Shown here in pieces: positions 1 through 24,710 of a stretch of DNA of 64,000 bases. The stretch lies in NCBI GenBank assembly GCA_959347315.1, contig OY365809.1, positions 39,955,438 through 40,019,437 of the forward strand. Direction: 5' to 3'. Below the pieces are notes generated by a model. That model was not told the DNA's origin. It did not search any database and saw only the letters and a list, made by a program, of their open reading frames with translations. The first letter of the stretch is position 1. The number at the start of each line of letters is the position of its first letter. The position numbers were made by a program, and so were the translations under genes. Source of the DNA: Bimastos eiseni (lineage: Eukaryota; Annelida; Clitellata; Crassiclitellata; Lumbricidae).

Positions 1-870
1 TATGAAACGGTGTCGTTAAAAAGCAACACTCTATATACAAGCGTGGGGGCTGATTGGGTAGAGCATGCATCTTGTAATGTGGAGAGTACCCATTGATTGA
101 TTGAGCCTAGCTGGACCAGGAGAGTGTTCCTTAGTAGAATCCGTTATATAAAATTCCAATTAACTGATTGATTGATCAATTGATGGTCTTCCGCATTGCT
201 AAAGTTCTTATTAAATAATTTAGATCTGCGATTCCCAACCTTCTCTTTGTTGTACCCCCGAACTAAGAAATTATTTGTGTGCGTACCCCAACAGAAAAAA
301 CTTGTCAGAAACTTTCTTTGGTAATTTAGTTAATTAGAATTAAGAGTATTGGTTATAATATTATTATTGAATTTTGATAAATTTATTATAGGCCTATTGA
401 AATTATTATTTTTGTGCAATGCACACATGGACTTTGTACTGTACAAATTGTACAGTGCAGCTGAGTACAATACAGTATAGTTATGATATGCATAAATCTA
501 GCATTTCAAAACCTGCAACTATTATCTGTTTCTGCACGAAATATTTATTTGAAATTTTTATTGTGTCCCCTTGCCAACAGCTTGCATACCCCTAGGAGTA
601 TGCGTACCACCAGTTGAAAACCGATAGTTTAGATGACATGCTCTGTTTCGAGTTATTTATCTAGACACTCTGCCGTTAAAACCTTCCCTATGATGTGGGC
701 TACCACATACACACATGCATCAGATTTCAATTAGTCAGATATGTTGTAAGAAATATTATTGTATCATATGTATTTTTAATTTTATTATTTACATGTATGG
801 AAGGATAAATGTCAGTAGAAGTGACTTTGGTAATATAGAATGCATTGACGTTTTTATTCTGCACTTGTAG
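1..870 (+). other. NAA35 intron (partial), with SINE-like and MITE-like sequence
   Basis: No exon was recognised here; it precedes the first visible NAA35 exon and is presumably intron. Positions 48-180 resemble a tRNA-derived SINE: a promoter-like head around 50-75 followed by ATTGATTG-type tail repeats. The tRNA-like identity is weak because box B is poorly preserved. A hAT-like MITE occupies 227-627 and is listed separately. Confidence 0.4.
227..627. mobile_element. hAT-like MITE (non-autonomous)
   Basis: The left end reads TGCGATTCCCAACC and the reverse complement of the right end reads CTATCGGTTTTCAAC, so the termini are imperfect inverted repeats of the 'GGTTCTCAACC' hAT style. It is flanked by TTTAGATC (219-226) and TTTAGATG (628-635), a 7/8 match fitting an 8-bp hAT duplication. 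The interior has no coding potential. The ends are diverged, so the exact boundaries are uncertain. Confidence 0.45.
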
Positions 871-959
871 GTACCTGTGTGAAGGTCTCTACAATTGGCT
901 CGTGTCGACGATAACAAGAGCTGAGAACTTCGTCGTCGAACACGAATCTCTGGCCAATG
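871..959 (+). CDS. NAA35: NAA35 exon (first visible)
   Basis: The acceptor is CTTGTAG and the donor is AATG|GTAATG. It reads [20 protein letters not shown] and onward, a helical segment, and ends in phase 1. The single left-over G joins AT of the next exon to give Asp. Confidence 0.85.
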
Positions 960-3900
960 GTAATGATGTAATTCCGTCCCTACTGTTTTTGGGTCGTTCC
1001 ATTCCTGAATAAAGAAGGATGTAGTCGTTGACTGCCAGTCATAAGATGTTATTAAACATTGGGAACCATCTTAAAATATTTGTTGCTACATCGGGTCATT
1101 AATTATTTGAATGACGACATCGCTGTTGTGGTCTATTCTTTCAGATCCGCACAAAGGGCGCGGTGGAAAGAAGAACAAGAAGAAGAAGAAGCCACGTGCA
1201 GTTGGAACAGAGTTGACTATGATGCAGGCGATGCACAGTCTCTGTGGTGGATATTACAAGGTGCATCTTCATCTGTGCTTTCCCTTTTTAAGACCAAGTG
1301 CTAAGTACTGACTTGAAGTATTAATTCAATACTGAATGACTTCATTTCATGTGCAATGCCAAGCTTATTGTTTTAGTTAAGACTCTCTAGGCTGAAAATT
1401 GTTTTTTTAATCATTCTGAATGTCTTATTATGTTGTCCATGTTAAAACACAGCTTTGAATGACAATTGCATGCCTGTTTCAGCAGAGTCTATTGCAAACT
1501 TGGGCATTTTAATGGCACAGTAAATATTATTCTATATAATCAGGATCATCTAAGCCAGTGTGGTATTACATGCATCCTGCCAACAAAAATTCTGGGCCCC
1601 TAGGTAGAACAGTTGCAGAAATCCGGGCCCCTGGCTGAGCAGTCATGGGCCTCTAGACTTTCTTTAGGCTTTATGAGAAAATAGATTGCGGACCAGCTCG
1701 GGCCCCCTTAAACATGCAAGCTCGGCCCCTTTAAGAATTGCCAGGCCCTGGGACATTTGCCACCCTTGCCCTCTCTGTTAGCCTGTGCAATAGATGATGG
1801 AACATTGACATTTGCAGTTTGAATGTGCTTCTGATTTATGCACTGTTCTGTTGTTACATTGCGATTTACGTTCCATGTTGTTGTTTACTTGTCATGCAGG
1901 AACTGCAGTGTAGCGCTAAGTATTGACTCCTTCAGCATTGAGATGCAAAGAGGATCTCTGTTTTTTTTAGCCTGTTGTTTTAAGTGGGTGTGAATTGTCT
2001 GTGTAGCTCCAGGTGTTGGACGATTGGTTCTGTTTCAGGCTGCAATAGGTCTCAAGATGGATGGAAAGTTACCTCTGCCAAAGTTCGACTTTGACTGTGA
2101 GGAAGTTCGCTACAATCACCGCTTTGCTCCATTTGGGTCGGTCTCAACACCTCCGCCAATGCACTACTTACAGTTCAAGGTAACTGCTACCTGTTGAGTG
2201 TCGACTACATGCACTGTAATGCCAGGCTATTTCAAATTGCTCATCATGAACTTATTACATTGGATATGCCTTTTAACTAAATAAATGCATTTTACAATGG
2301 TTTGAAACTATGTGTTACCTCAACAGAGAAAAGGAACTGCCTTTCGCTTACTATATCATTCAGATATCATTCCACTACTTTATTGTAATACATTGAATAT
2401 ATATTGATCTTTGGGTCCAATGGATGCATCTGCAGATGAAACTCATTTCTCATAGAGCCTAAACAAACAATATTACCCCACGTGATGCATTGAGGCCAAA
2501 ATCAGGTAATAATACAATGAGTAATGAAAGGCTGAATATCTATTATCAAAATGATATTTTATATTTTCTTTAAAAAGTACCTAAATTGTAAGGTCAAGTA
2601 TTCTGGCATTGTGTGCATGCTTTCCGTATTGAAAATGTTAATTCCATTCCTTTCCAACATGTGGTCCATTCTCTCTGTCTAAATCACATGCTGAGCACCA
2701 TTTCGAAGCATTTTCGTGTACCGTCTTACAACAGTTCACCATCAAAAGTGCCCATGAAAACTGTGCCCATGAAAAATGTGACCTGACAAATGTGTTTCTG
2801 TTTCAGCAATATTTGTTGTTGTTCTCTGAGATTTAATAAATGAGATTTAATGAATCCCACTATGTTGTGTATTATTATGTAAAAAAAATCATACAAAGGC
2901 AACATCCATTTTATTTTTAGACTAAATTCAGACAGAAGAACATGTGAAATTCAAATGAAACTATGTTATTATTTTATTCATTTTAAGATTTTAAGATCAC
3001 TGTTTCTTTGTCTAAATAAAACAAGTGCTATGATATAGGTAAACTTGACTTTGAATTTCCTCTCAATTGAACTGTTGCTGATCTGATGTGAAGTGACTAT
3101 TACTCATTTGTTAGTCCGTTTATTCTTCTCTACATATTGATAAATCAGTCCTCGTACTGATTCCATTTTTCCAGGAGATGACCGACGTAGGACGGTACAG
3201 TCCTCCACTGGAGGCAAACGATCTTTACAACGGAGCGGGCAAGTGCTTCCAACAGGCGAAGATGCATCTCGAGAGCATCCAGAGTCCGTCGAATGAGGTC
3301 TATTTCTACTACGCTTCTGTTCTGAGTTTTAGACACAGCTGCTGTGTAATTAGATATGTATGCACAGAAACAGAGTATTTGTAGGAAAACACAGACATTG
3401 TTCCACAGAAGAAGAGGAGGGATGATGCAACAAATTAAATAATATCAAAATATTTTAATCTTATTGCTGTTTATCTGTTTGAATTATTAGACTTGAACAT
3501 TATTATTAAGAGGACAATTAAGATTACTTGTGTTTTTAGCTAATTAGATGATGCTTGTAGCCTTGCATGCTAAAGCTCAGACCTTAAAAAATAAATAAAA
3601 ATAAGTCAAGAGAAGTAGCTCTTAAGCAGGTTCAATCTGTTATTCTTACTTCCCCTGTGCTTTCACCCAGGAGGCCTGTTCAGATTCTGATGAGGTTAAA
3701 CATGCCAAATGAATTTATCCCAAACAAGTCTTAACGTGGTTACCGAGTATGCTGAGGTTTAGATTTAGCCAACATCAGAGTTTCTGCAATAAACATCCAT
3801 TTTTAATCTCATTATGTATTTATTGCATGTATGTTGTTCAGTGCACTGTCCTTGGAGTATCTCTTAAAATTTAGCTTAGAAAGGTGCAATAGGAATGAAT

Positions 3901-5088
3901 TATTGATATCTGAATCGTAGGGACAAGACAGTTGCGTGGGGACACAATTTTCAAGGGTTGTTTCCAAAAGTGTTCAGCAGATGGGGTCCCAAATCACTGA
4001 ATTGCTGAATCAACACGCTGTTAAGTAAAGCACCATGGGCCATGCATATTTATGTGAATTGGATATGATGTCTTAACCTCGTAATGCAGAGATTTTTGTA
4101 CTGTTTGTTCATGCAGGCACAGACGTTACTGAAGATTGCCAAAACGAACTTTATTGTTATGAGGTTACTTATAGGAGGACATAAAAAAGACTGCAAGGTA
4201 GTTCGCCTTTTCATTTGGACAGAACGTCATGTCTTGTCTGTAGTCTTTTTAGCACTTTAACGATGAGCTGCATTGGTTTCGTAAACTTAGAAATGAGACG
4301 GCTGACACTGCGATGCTGTGATCCAGGCAGTAAGCAGCACCTGGCTGCAACCACAGCATATATTATGTTAAAGGGTTAGATGTGAAAACTTATTTTTAAC
4401 AGTTCTCACCGTTTCTATGACAGCTGTGTTGTGGATGAACAAAAATATCGAATATATAGCTTTGGATGCAGTTATTTAAAGGTACATGAAATCTGCCTAA
4501 TATGATTCAACTGTTGAAGGAAATCTTAGTTAAACGAATTTGGTCAACAAATAGCATGGAAAATGGTCTAAAGTTTCTGCAGATAACACTTGAGAGTTTT
4601 TTCCATTAATTAGAAATTCAATTTCTAATAAACTTAATACAAAGCCTTTGTGTATGGCTTGGAGATGTACCTGAAAGCTACCATGTTATTATTGTCTGAA
4701 GACTTGTATTCAATATTCTGCCTAACAATACTAATAATAGCAAAGATAATCAATGCAGTTGCTTGCCCTTATAATGTGAAACTTTCCAAATAACACTTCT
4801 TAAACAATAATTGTGTCACTACCCTTTCTTTGGCTTGGACATATTGATCAGCAACAACATAAAATTTGAACATGGCTAGAATCATAACTTCTAAGCATCT
4901 ACAGAATGTTCATTAATTTATTGTTCCTGGTTTTCAGAATGTTCATTGATTTTTGCTACATGGTGTCAACTTTAGTAATGGCAGTACAATAAATTGTTAG
5001 TTATAATGACGATGTTTTGTTGTTGAAGGTACCACCGGAATTTGATTTCAGTCTTCACAATACGTTTCCTTTAATAAAGTTACTGTAA
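871..5088 (+). CDS. NAA35: NAA35, NatC auxiliary subunit (C-terminal six exons)
   Basis: NAA35 (yeast Mak10) is the non-catalytic subunit that anchors the NatC N-terminal acetyltransferase to ribosomes. Six exons were read: 871-959, 1145-1260, 2039-2179, 3175-3297, 4117-4197 and 5029-5088. All have AG acceptors and GT donors, and the phases match throughout. They encode about 200 residues of a family protein usually near 725 residues, so the gene starts upstream of the window. Diagnostic family segments are a lysine-rich stretch followed by [13 protein letters not shown], then [46 protein letters not shown] and the C-terminal FPLIKLL. No break was seen. Identity rests on recalled resemblance to vertebrate NAA35 and is very likely correct. 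Confidence 0.93.
1145..1260 (+). CDS. NAA35: NAA35 exon, Lys-rich segment and CGGYYK
   Basis: The acceptor is TTTCAG and the donor is CAAG|GTGCAT. A run of lysines (KKNKKKKK) precedes the strongly conserved [14 protein letters not shown] segment. Ends in phase 0. Confidence 0.92.
2039..2179 (+). CDS. NAA35: NAA35 exon, RFAPFGSV...HYLQFK
   Basis: 47 codons, phase 0 at both ends, acceptor TGTTTCAG and donor AAG|GTAACT. It contains [24 protein letters not shown] and [10 protein letters not shown], which are highly conserved among NAA35 proteins. Confidence 0.94.
3175..3297 (+). CDS. NAA35: NAA35 exon, [11 protein letters not shown]
   Basis: 41 codons, phase 0 at both ends, acceptor TTTTCCAG and donor GAG|GTCTAT. 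It contains [11 protein letters not shown] and [15 protein letters not shown]. The open frame running on past 3297 is intron read-through. Confidence 0.92.
4117..4197 (+). CDS. NAA35: NAA35 exon, GGHKKDCK
   Basis: 27 codons, phase 0 at both ends, acceptor CATGCAG and donor AAG|GTAGTT. It encodes the conserved [19 protein letters not shown] segment. It is too short to stand out as an open reading frame. Confidence 0.92.
5029..5088 (+). CDS. NAA35: NAA35 terminal exon
   Basis: The acceptor is GTTGAAG. It has 19 codons plus TAA, encoding [19 protein letters not shown], which matches the family C-terminus closely. Confidence 0.92.
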   Translation, partial: VPPEFDFSLHNTFPLIKLL

Positions 5089-7270
5089 TCGAGTGATTGT
5101 GAAGCATCAGCAACTGAACCATACGATATTTTGTGATTAACATCACTGACACTGTTTTCTTAGAAACAAAGTTCTTCAATAGTTAAGAAATTTGATAGCC
5201 AAAAAGCAGGTGCATGAATATGCATGAGATTTCTAAAGCTGTGCTCTAGAAATTTACAACGACACCGTTTAGATTATGTTAAGGCACATATTCTGTAGGT
5301 CTTAATGGGTTTGATAACTAAGTCCTGGGCTGTTGAACCCTTTATAACTTGTTTTGCTTATAGGAATGTAAACTATTGGCCTATAGAAATAACCAGGTTT
5401 TTCAACATCAAACACACTGTGGAGGCACCTTGATCCAGATGAAATACTAATGTTAATTCAATAGCAAAGATCCTCTGATATTTAAATCTTCATGAATTTA
5501 TGCTGCATAATCTCCACTTTTCAGCTTTATGCTTAATGTAAATAATGAAGAAACTTATTTTCTGACAATGACATAGCCACTGCCTTCTAGAGTAAATAGA
5601 TTTATAAGGAATTAATCATTCAATACACTCGTCTGCTGTGCCTTTTGTTACATAGTTATATCGAATAGGATAATATGAGTTAGTATAATATTTTAATTAC
5701 CCTTTGCATGTTGGAGAAAACTAGTAAATCGGTTGCACCTTTGGATAAAGTGAGAAACATTGAATATTATGTTAAATATATTTGGCTGCTCTATTTGTAT
5801 GTTTAGTTTGAAACCTTGCTGCCTTGTAGGTTTTTGTGGTACATAATAAATTATTAGTAATAATGTTAATGACAATAATAATAGTAGTAATAATAATGAT
5901 TGTTAGGTCTGTTTATAGACCCTGTCCACTGAAAGTACACAGTATTATTATAATGATAATTTATAAGTCTGTAGGTCCTGTCATTGATAGTATACAGTAT
6001 TAGTATTATTATTGAAGTTTTTTGATTGTGAGTTTGGCTTAATAAAGCAATAAAGAGAACATAGTCATTTAATTATAACTATAACGTATATTACGTAGGT
6101 TAAATTTACAGTTCATAATCAATATTAACAACAATAATAATATTGATTATGATAATAATAATAATAAATGTTAAAATAATTCGTTATGTTGGTTGACGTT
6201 CAACAGCCAATTCAATGAAAATGTTGAATTAATTATTTGCTTTGTTATAATGTTTCACTGTATATATTGTGTTCTGTTTTTGAAACAAGTGACAACTTAA
6301 AAATTTTGTTACCATAAATTGTTTTATTAGTTGTAATAAAATAATAATAATAGCTTCAATTGACCTATCTAAGCTACAAATTTTGACTGTGAGACTTACA
6401 CCAAAGAATTGATATTACGACTTCTTGGTGTTGTTCTTATACTCAGGGGCGTGCACATAGGTGGGTCTGGAGGCAAATTCTTCCAATTTCGGGTAGGGGA
6501 GGGATAATTTTTTTAGTCTTAGGGGGGGATATCTTGTCTTCCTAACACTGGGGACAGTGCCTCCATCACTCAGAGGGGATTGACGCCTCTGCTTATACTG
6601 CATAGCATAAGTCAGGTGTACCTTTATGATTTCATCACTATTGTCAGGTGACCTAATTCCGCAATATGTGAATGTCCTCTGCACTTTAGACTCATTATCT
6701 TCTAGTACCTCCGTCTCTGACAGCCACAGCTCAGCATTGCACTTATGCATTTGTTGGCCCTTTGATAATTGAATGACCTTCCTGTTATAATTCATGCTGA
6801 AATCTTACCGGGTTGCACTAATGTTTTTGCTCCTTCCCAAGGATTCTCTATTAGTCCATTTAGACTCATTTTAGGGGTTCTTTGCACTGGGACCACCACT
6901 GATTAGGCAGTAATGTGAGAGGTGCTTTTAAGTCCGTAAATAGAACTTTGATATGACACCTTGTGGCTTAACTTGCGGTTTTAATCTGGTCGCATTTTTA
7001 AAGTGTAACCTTACTTAGGCCTACACTTGTTCTTGATCCTCCTCTGCGTGTTCTCCGCATTCACAAAATCAAGTGTTACGCCAAAACCTATGGACTACAC
7101 ATTGGGTTACAGATTCTGGCTTGATGACGACGAATTATTAAACACAATGACAATTTTTCCTTAGGTTATATTTAATTTTAAGTGAATTTTATTGGTAAAA
7201 CAAAATGTGATTTTAAAACATATTTCCAGCTGCTTAGTTTGAAAAAAAAATTAAAGTCAGTAAAGCGTTT
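5089..7270 (+). other. NAA35 3' UTR / intergenic region
   Basis: AT-rich, with TAA/ATT-rich runs around 5860-6160 and no convincing exon. Overlapping AATAAA words at 6041-6046 and 6049-6054 are candidate poly(A) signals for NAA35 but lack independent support. A dispersed G-rich repeat at 6436-6600 is listed separately. The open frame on the minus strand at 6415-6795 shows no recognisable protein. Confidence 0.4.
6436..6600 (+). repeat. Dispersed repeat family A, copy 1
   Basis: The order of blocks GGAGGCAAATT, CAATTTCGGGTAGGGG, GGATATCTTG, CTTCCTAACACT, GCCTCCATCACTC and ATTGACGCCTCTG recurs in the opposite orientation at about 63165-63300. It is an interspersed, non-coding repeat of unknown class. 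Confidence 0.6.
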
Positions 7271-7300
7271 CTGTGTGTGTGTGTGTGCGTGCGTGTGTGC

Positions 7301-7395
<95 letters not shown>
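7271..7395 (+). repeat. (GT)n-(GA)n compound microsatellite
   Basis: About 68 bp of GT/GC-type dinucleotides followed by about 57 bp of GA. Open frames through it are artefacts of the repeat. Confidence 0.97.
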
Positions 7396-7397
<2 letters not shown>

Positions 7398-7412
7398 TGA
7401 AACGTCATATAG

Positions 7413-7500
7413 GTATGGAGAATCTACACGGCTCTATGCATTCTATGCTGGCCATCATTGATTAAATGGCTGATGGAAAATAATTCCTCGTTCATTGAAA
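7413..7500 (+). repeat. Dispersed duplication B, copy 1
   Basis: Starts TATGGAGAATCTAC, continues with CTATGCTGGCC and GATTAAATGGCTGATG, and matches 8640-8728 at roughly 75-80%. The copies are 1.2 kb apart in direct orientation. Copy 1 lies directly after the microsatellite. Confidence 0.7.
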
Positions 7501-7558
7501 CTGGTAATTTATTGGAGTTTTCGCATTTCGCATAATTCCATCGGCCACGGCCATTCAG

Positions 7559-7742
7559 AACTCGGAAACACATGTATAAGGAGAAATTCCTACGGAAAGC
7601 GAATCTCTCGCTTCTCGATCCGACTCTTCAGTTGCCTACAGAGGATCCCGATGCTAGTCAACAGACGGACGGAGGCGGAGCCAGGCGTCCTCGCGGCGGA
7701 GCTGAGCACGACGAAGACGGGCAAGAGTATGATCTTGTCTAA
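7559..7742 (+). CDS. Unassigned candidate terminal exon
   Basis: A GC-rich island in AT-rich DNA. After a possible acceptor CCATTCAG, a frame with its Met at 7572 runs 56 codons to TAA (7740-7742). It begins MYKEKFLRKANLSLLDPTLQ, continues with a Gly/Arg patch and ends HDEDGQEYDLV. The composition is protein-like and hydrophilic, with an acidic tail. I do not recognise the family. It would need two nucleotides from an upstream exon if the acceptor is real. It is not a plausible MEK exon 1, because it terminates and lacks a suitable donor. It could be a retrocopied fragment or the last exon of an unseen transcript. Confidence 0.35.
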
Positions 7743-7769
7743 TAGCTTAACTTTATATTTAATTAGTGG

Positions 7770-7840
7770 TACGCTGTGGTCTAGTTGTTAGCATGCTAGA
7801 CTGTCATTCTAGAGGCCGGGAGTACAAATCCCCGTCTGGT
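7770..7840 (+). mobile_element. tRNA-Asp-like SINE head or pseudo-tRNA
   Basis: TGGTCTAGTTG fits pol III box A. The arm TAGA-CTGTCAT-TCTA has an Asp anticodon GTC in its loop, and CGGGAGTACAAATCCCCG is a T-arm with a degraded box B. The acceptor stem does not pair (TACGCTG against TCTGGTA), so this is not a functional tRNA gene but a SINE head or pseudogene. Confidence 0.55.
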
Positions 7841-8639
7841 AAGCAATTTCTGTCGATATTTTTGTTGCACCTGCCAATCAGCTATGATGAGTACAACGAA
7901 CATACACTGTCAACAGACACCCACATTTGTATTCCATGGCTAAGAGAATGAAGCTGGTAGCGCTTCATACCCATGGCTGCCACAAGGCTAGCTTAAGCGA
8001 CTACGCTTCTAATATATTTAACTTATGTTGCCTAATTTATTTCAGGCTGTTCAGGAGTTGGCACTATTCTGCATCATATAAGCAACAGCATATTCGTAGC
8101 TAGCTGGCATGTATTGCGATTTGTTGCAATGTTTCGGTCAGATGATGCTTTTACCCCTTCCAACCACTTCTTCTGTGGCTTGTGTTTGTCCTGCTTCGCG
8201 CTGTTACATATTGGAGCACACACATTTCAGTTGTGCCTTTCAAACGTAAGCTGGACCAAAATCAAGCATAGCAACTCTGAGATGTAACAAATGTCAGGTA
8301 GCCTGTGATTAAGCTGTTTCCTTTAGACAGAACCTATGGATTAGCTGTTTCTTTCGTTTAGGCAGAATTAAAGGTAGGCAAACAATGTAAAGATTTCCAT
8401 TGGCCTAGTCAATGAGTACCTGGCTGTGCATCAAGTATTGATTATGGTTTTGGAACATGAGATTGGGAACTTAATAACATGTGATTGAAAAAATAGTTGC
8501 ACCTTTTTTAGCAGAGTAACTTCCTATGCTGTGTCTATAGTTACCCAATCATACAGATGTAACTTGGTAGACTTTTGGTGTTGAAGTTGTGCCATTCCTT
8601 TCATCGGAATTATTGGTAATGTGACTTATGTGATTTAAG

Positions 8640-8728
8640 TATGGAGAATCTACGTAGTTTGTATGTTATCTATGCTGGCCTTCACTGATTAAATGGCTGA
8701 TGAAAAATTTATCCCTTCATTCAAATTG
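8640..8728 (+). repeat. Dispersed duplication B, copy 2
   Basis: Shares TATGGAGAATCTAC, CTATGCTGGCC and TGATTAAATGGCTGATG in order and spacing with 7413-7500. Confidence 0.7.
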
Positions 8729-9221
8729 TGCTGCCTCTTGTCTGATTTGCATAATGATGAGAGATTCCTGTAGTGTCTACTAGTTAGAATTATAGTAGTG
8801 GTAATAATCATTGTATATTCAAATTGACACAATTGGAGTATGATTACACAAGTATATTATCACTGATAATCACAAGTTATGACAGGAGTTGAATTTTTAA
8901 CTGTGCAGCAACTGTGCTAAGCAACCATCAAGTTTACATTGAAGTTGTGCCATTCCTTGTGCCTAAATTGTTAGCAGGCTGCTGCATATCTTTGTCTAAT
9001 TTGAATAACAATGAGAAATTCTTGTTGTCTCCATTAGTCAGAGAGCTGTATGCTTTGTGTGATATGGGGAGAGGTGGCTGTGTAACAGATTCAGTTTCAT
9101 TTGGTGACCATGTAGGCTCTGCTATGCGCATTCTCAACATTTTCTCTGATGAGAGGCCTTATGACAGGTCCTTCACTTGAGGCTGAAAACACTGCTCTTT
9201 CACATATCCTATCCAGATTGA

Positions 9222-9250
9222 TCCCTCCCTCCCTCCCTCCCTCCCTCCCT
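9222..9250 (+). repeat. (CCCT)n microsatellite
   Basis: Seven CCCT units in tandem. Confidence 0.95.
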
Positions 9251-9467
9251 ATTTCAACTCTAAACACCATCCACCTTAGTCGTCTAACTGTCTGGAACTT
9301 GACCCTTGCCTATCAATTATGTCTTGCTTAAGCACCTGTGAGAAAAAAATGGGTCCCGCGATTTCGTCTCTGTTTAGAAATGCCATGCTTGTGATACGAT
9401 TACGGATGAATTTGGTGATGGTCGGTTACAAGTGGAAGGTGCAAGTAGATCAGTGATTTTGTCGGTT

Positions 9468-10545
9468 CTTGTTCTTGTTTATGCACTGTTGTTGTTTATG
9501 TGCTATTGTTCTTGTTTATGCACTGTTGTTGTTTATGTGCTGTTGTTCTTGTTTATGCACTGTTGTTGTTGTTTATGCACTGTTTTTCTTGTTTATGTGT
9601 TATTCTGCTTGTTTATGCATTGTTGTTGTTGTTGTTTATGTGCTATTGTTCTTGTTTATGCATTGTTGTTCTTTTTTATGTGCTATTGTTGTTGTTTATG
9701 CACTGTTGTTGTTGTTTATGTGTTATTGTTGTTGTTTATGCATTGTTGTTGTTGTTGTTTATGTGCTATTGTTCTTGTTTATGCATTGTTGTTCTTTTTT
9801 ATTTGCTATTGTTGTTGTTTATGCACTGTTGTTGTTTATGTGTTATTGTTGTTGTTTATGCATTGTTGTTGTTGTTGTTTATGTGCTAATGTTCTTGTTT
9901 ATGCATTGTTGTTCTTTTTTATGTGCTATTGTTGTTGTTTATGCACTGTTGTTGTTTATGTGTTATTGTTGTTGTTTATGCATTGTTGTTGTTGTTGTTT
10001 ATGTGCTATTGTTCTTGTTTATGCATTGTTGTTCTTTTTTATGTGCTATTGTTGTTGTTTATGCACTGTTGTTGTTGTTTATGTGTTATTGTTGTTGTTT
10101 ATGCATTGTTGTTGTTGTTGTTTATGTGCTATTGTTCTTGTTTATGCATTGTTGTTCTTTTTTATTTGCTATTGTTGTTGTTTATGCACTGTTGTTGTTG
10201 TTTATGTGTTATTGTTGTTGTTTATGCATTGTTGTTGTTGTTGTTTATGTGCTATTGTTCTTGTTTATGCATTGTTGTTCTTTTTTATGTGCTATTGTTG
10301 TTGTTTATGCACTGTTGTTGTTGTTTATGTGTTATTGTTGTTGTTTATGCATTGTTGTTGTTGTTGTTTATGTGCTATTGTTCTTGTTTATGCATTGTTG
10401 TTCTTTTTTATTTGCTATTGTTGTTGTTTATGCACTGTTGTTGTTGTTTATGTGTTATTGTTGTTGTTTATGCATTGTTGTTCTTTTTTATGTGCTATTG
10501 TTGTTGTTTATGCACTGTTGTTGTTGTTTATTTGCTTTTCTTCTT
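9468..10545 (+). repeat. Higher-order minisatellite abutting MEK exon 2
   Basis: Built from variants of (TTGTTG)TTTATG(C/T)... subunits. The marker TTCTTTTTTAT recurs at about 9669, 9792, 9912, 10032, 10155, 10278, 10401 and 10479, giving a 120-123 bp higher-order period and one truncated final unit. It contains no TAA, TAG or TGA in most forward frames, so all three frames stay open for hundreds of codons. The encoded Cys/Leu/Val strings are artefacts. Its T-rich 3' edge runs into the exon 2 polypyrimidine tract. Confidence 0.93.
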
Positions 10546-10579
10546 GTTTATGTGCTATTCTTTATGTTTTCTTCTGCAG

Positions 10580-23922
<13,343 letters not shown>

Positions 23923-23929
23923 GAAAGCT

Positions 23930-24121
23930 ATGGATGAGGGCATCTCACAGCAAGAGGATGATGAGGCTGCAGTAATGGAGGATGGAGATGAAACGTCGAC
24001 TTTAAACATTTCGCTTGACATCTCAGAGGATGCGTGGAATTTCAGACCAAAGAATGAAAGCATAGAGGAAACCGGGTTAAACGGTGGGGTTGGGATGAGG
24101 GTCACGGAAGATGGGGAATGA
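23930..24121 (+). other. Acidic open frame in the MEK 3' UTR
   Basis: 63 codons, MDEGISQQEDDEAAVMEDGD..., in the +1 frame relative to MEK; the same frame is already open from 23903, before the MEK stop. It is purine-rich and acidic, with no known family recognised. It could be chance, a relic of an extended C-terminus, or an alternative tail. Confidence 0.2.
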
Positions 24122-24256
24122 GGAGGGGTAGTAACGAATGACTATGTACCTGTTGTATTGTTGTCAGCCAACCACTTATGGCGAGTCTCTGCCTCTTTCC
24201 TAAAGCACGCTAATGTCAAATTATATAAACAATCTTGTCTACAGTAATCTCAGCAT

Positions 24257-24375
24257 TGGCTATATATATGTATTATATATATATATAGTACATATATATA
24301 TATACTATATATATATATAGTATATATATATATACTATATATATTATATATAGTATATATATATATATAGTATAT
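24257..24375. repeat. (TA)n-rich palindromic tract
   Basis: TA dinucleotides broken by regularly spaced TAGTA and TACTA, so the tract is largely self-complementary. The derived reading frames are meaningless. Confidence 0.9.
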
Positions 24376-24637
24376 GCATGTGCTGTTATTTATGTATGCA
24401 TGTGTGTGTGTGTGTATAATCTGTGTGATCAACTGTACAAGCATGCATGTATGTAATGCTGTTTATTGATGACATAAATGAACAGAAATGTGAGTCATGA
24501 AGGCAACTTCTGTTATTATCTGAACTATGTATATATTATGCATCGTTCTCTCTTGCAGATAAATGCGTAACATACACATTGATGGAGAGAACAGAAGCAA
24601 TATAAATATCGGTTTATGCAGATACCAATCCATTGCT

Positions 24638-24710
24638 TACACACACACACACACATACACACACATACAAACATATGCACACACACATATATATGTATAT
24701 ATATATATTT
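24638..24710 (+). repeat. (CA)n-(TA)n microsatellite
   Basis: ACAC runs interspersed with ATACACAC and passing into TATATA. Confidence 0.9.

Larger units (their letters stand above)
7846..9430 (+). other. Region upstream of MEK exon 2, non-coding
   Basis: No exon was recognised. It holds the second copy of duplication B (8640-8728). It also holds two related stretches around 8728-8790 and 8971-9040, which share GCTGC..CTTTGTCT..TTTG and GAGA(A/T)TTC blocks, and a (CCCT)n tract at 9222-9250. The MEK first coding exon should lie between 5088 and 10580, but no candidate with a start and a phase-2 donor convinced me. Confidence 0.4.

Noticed and set aside
1059..1311. Small proteins in two frames around the first Lys-rich exon
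   Set aside because: Only the frame joining 871-959 to 1145-1260 in phase 1 is NAA35; the other is a shadow.
7178..7465. Ser/Leu/His/Thr and Arg/Glu repeat proteins
   Set aside because: Translations of the (GT)n(GA)n microsatellite on both strands.
7765..7845. Functional tRNA-Asp gene
   Set aside because: The anticodon arm is good, but the acceptor stem does not pair and box B is altered; better explained as a SINE head or pseudogene.
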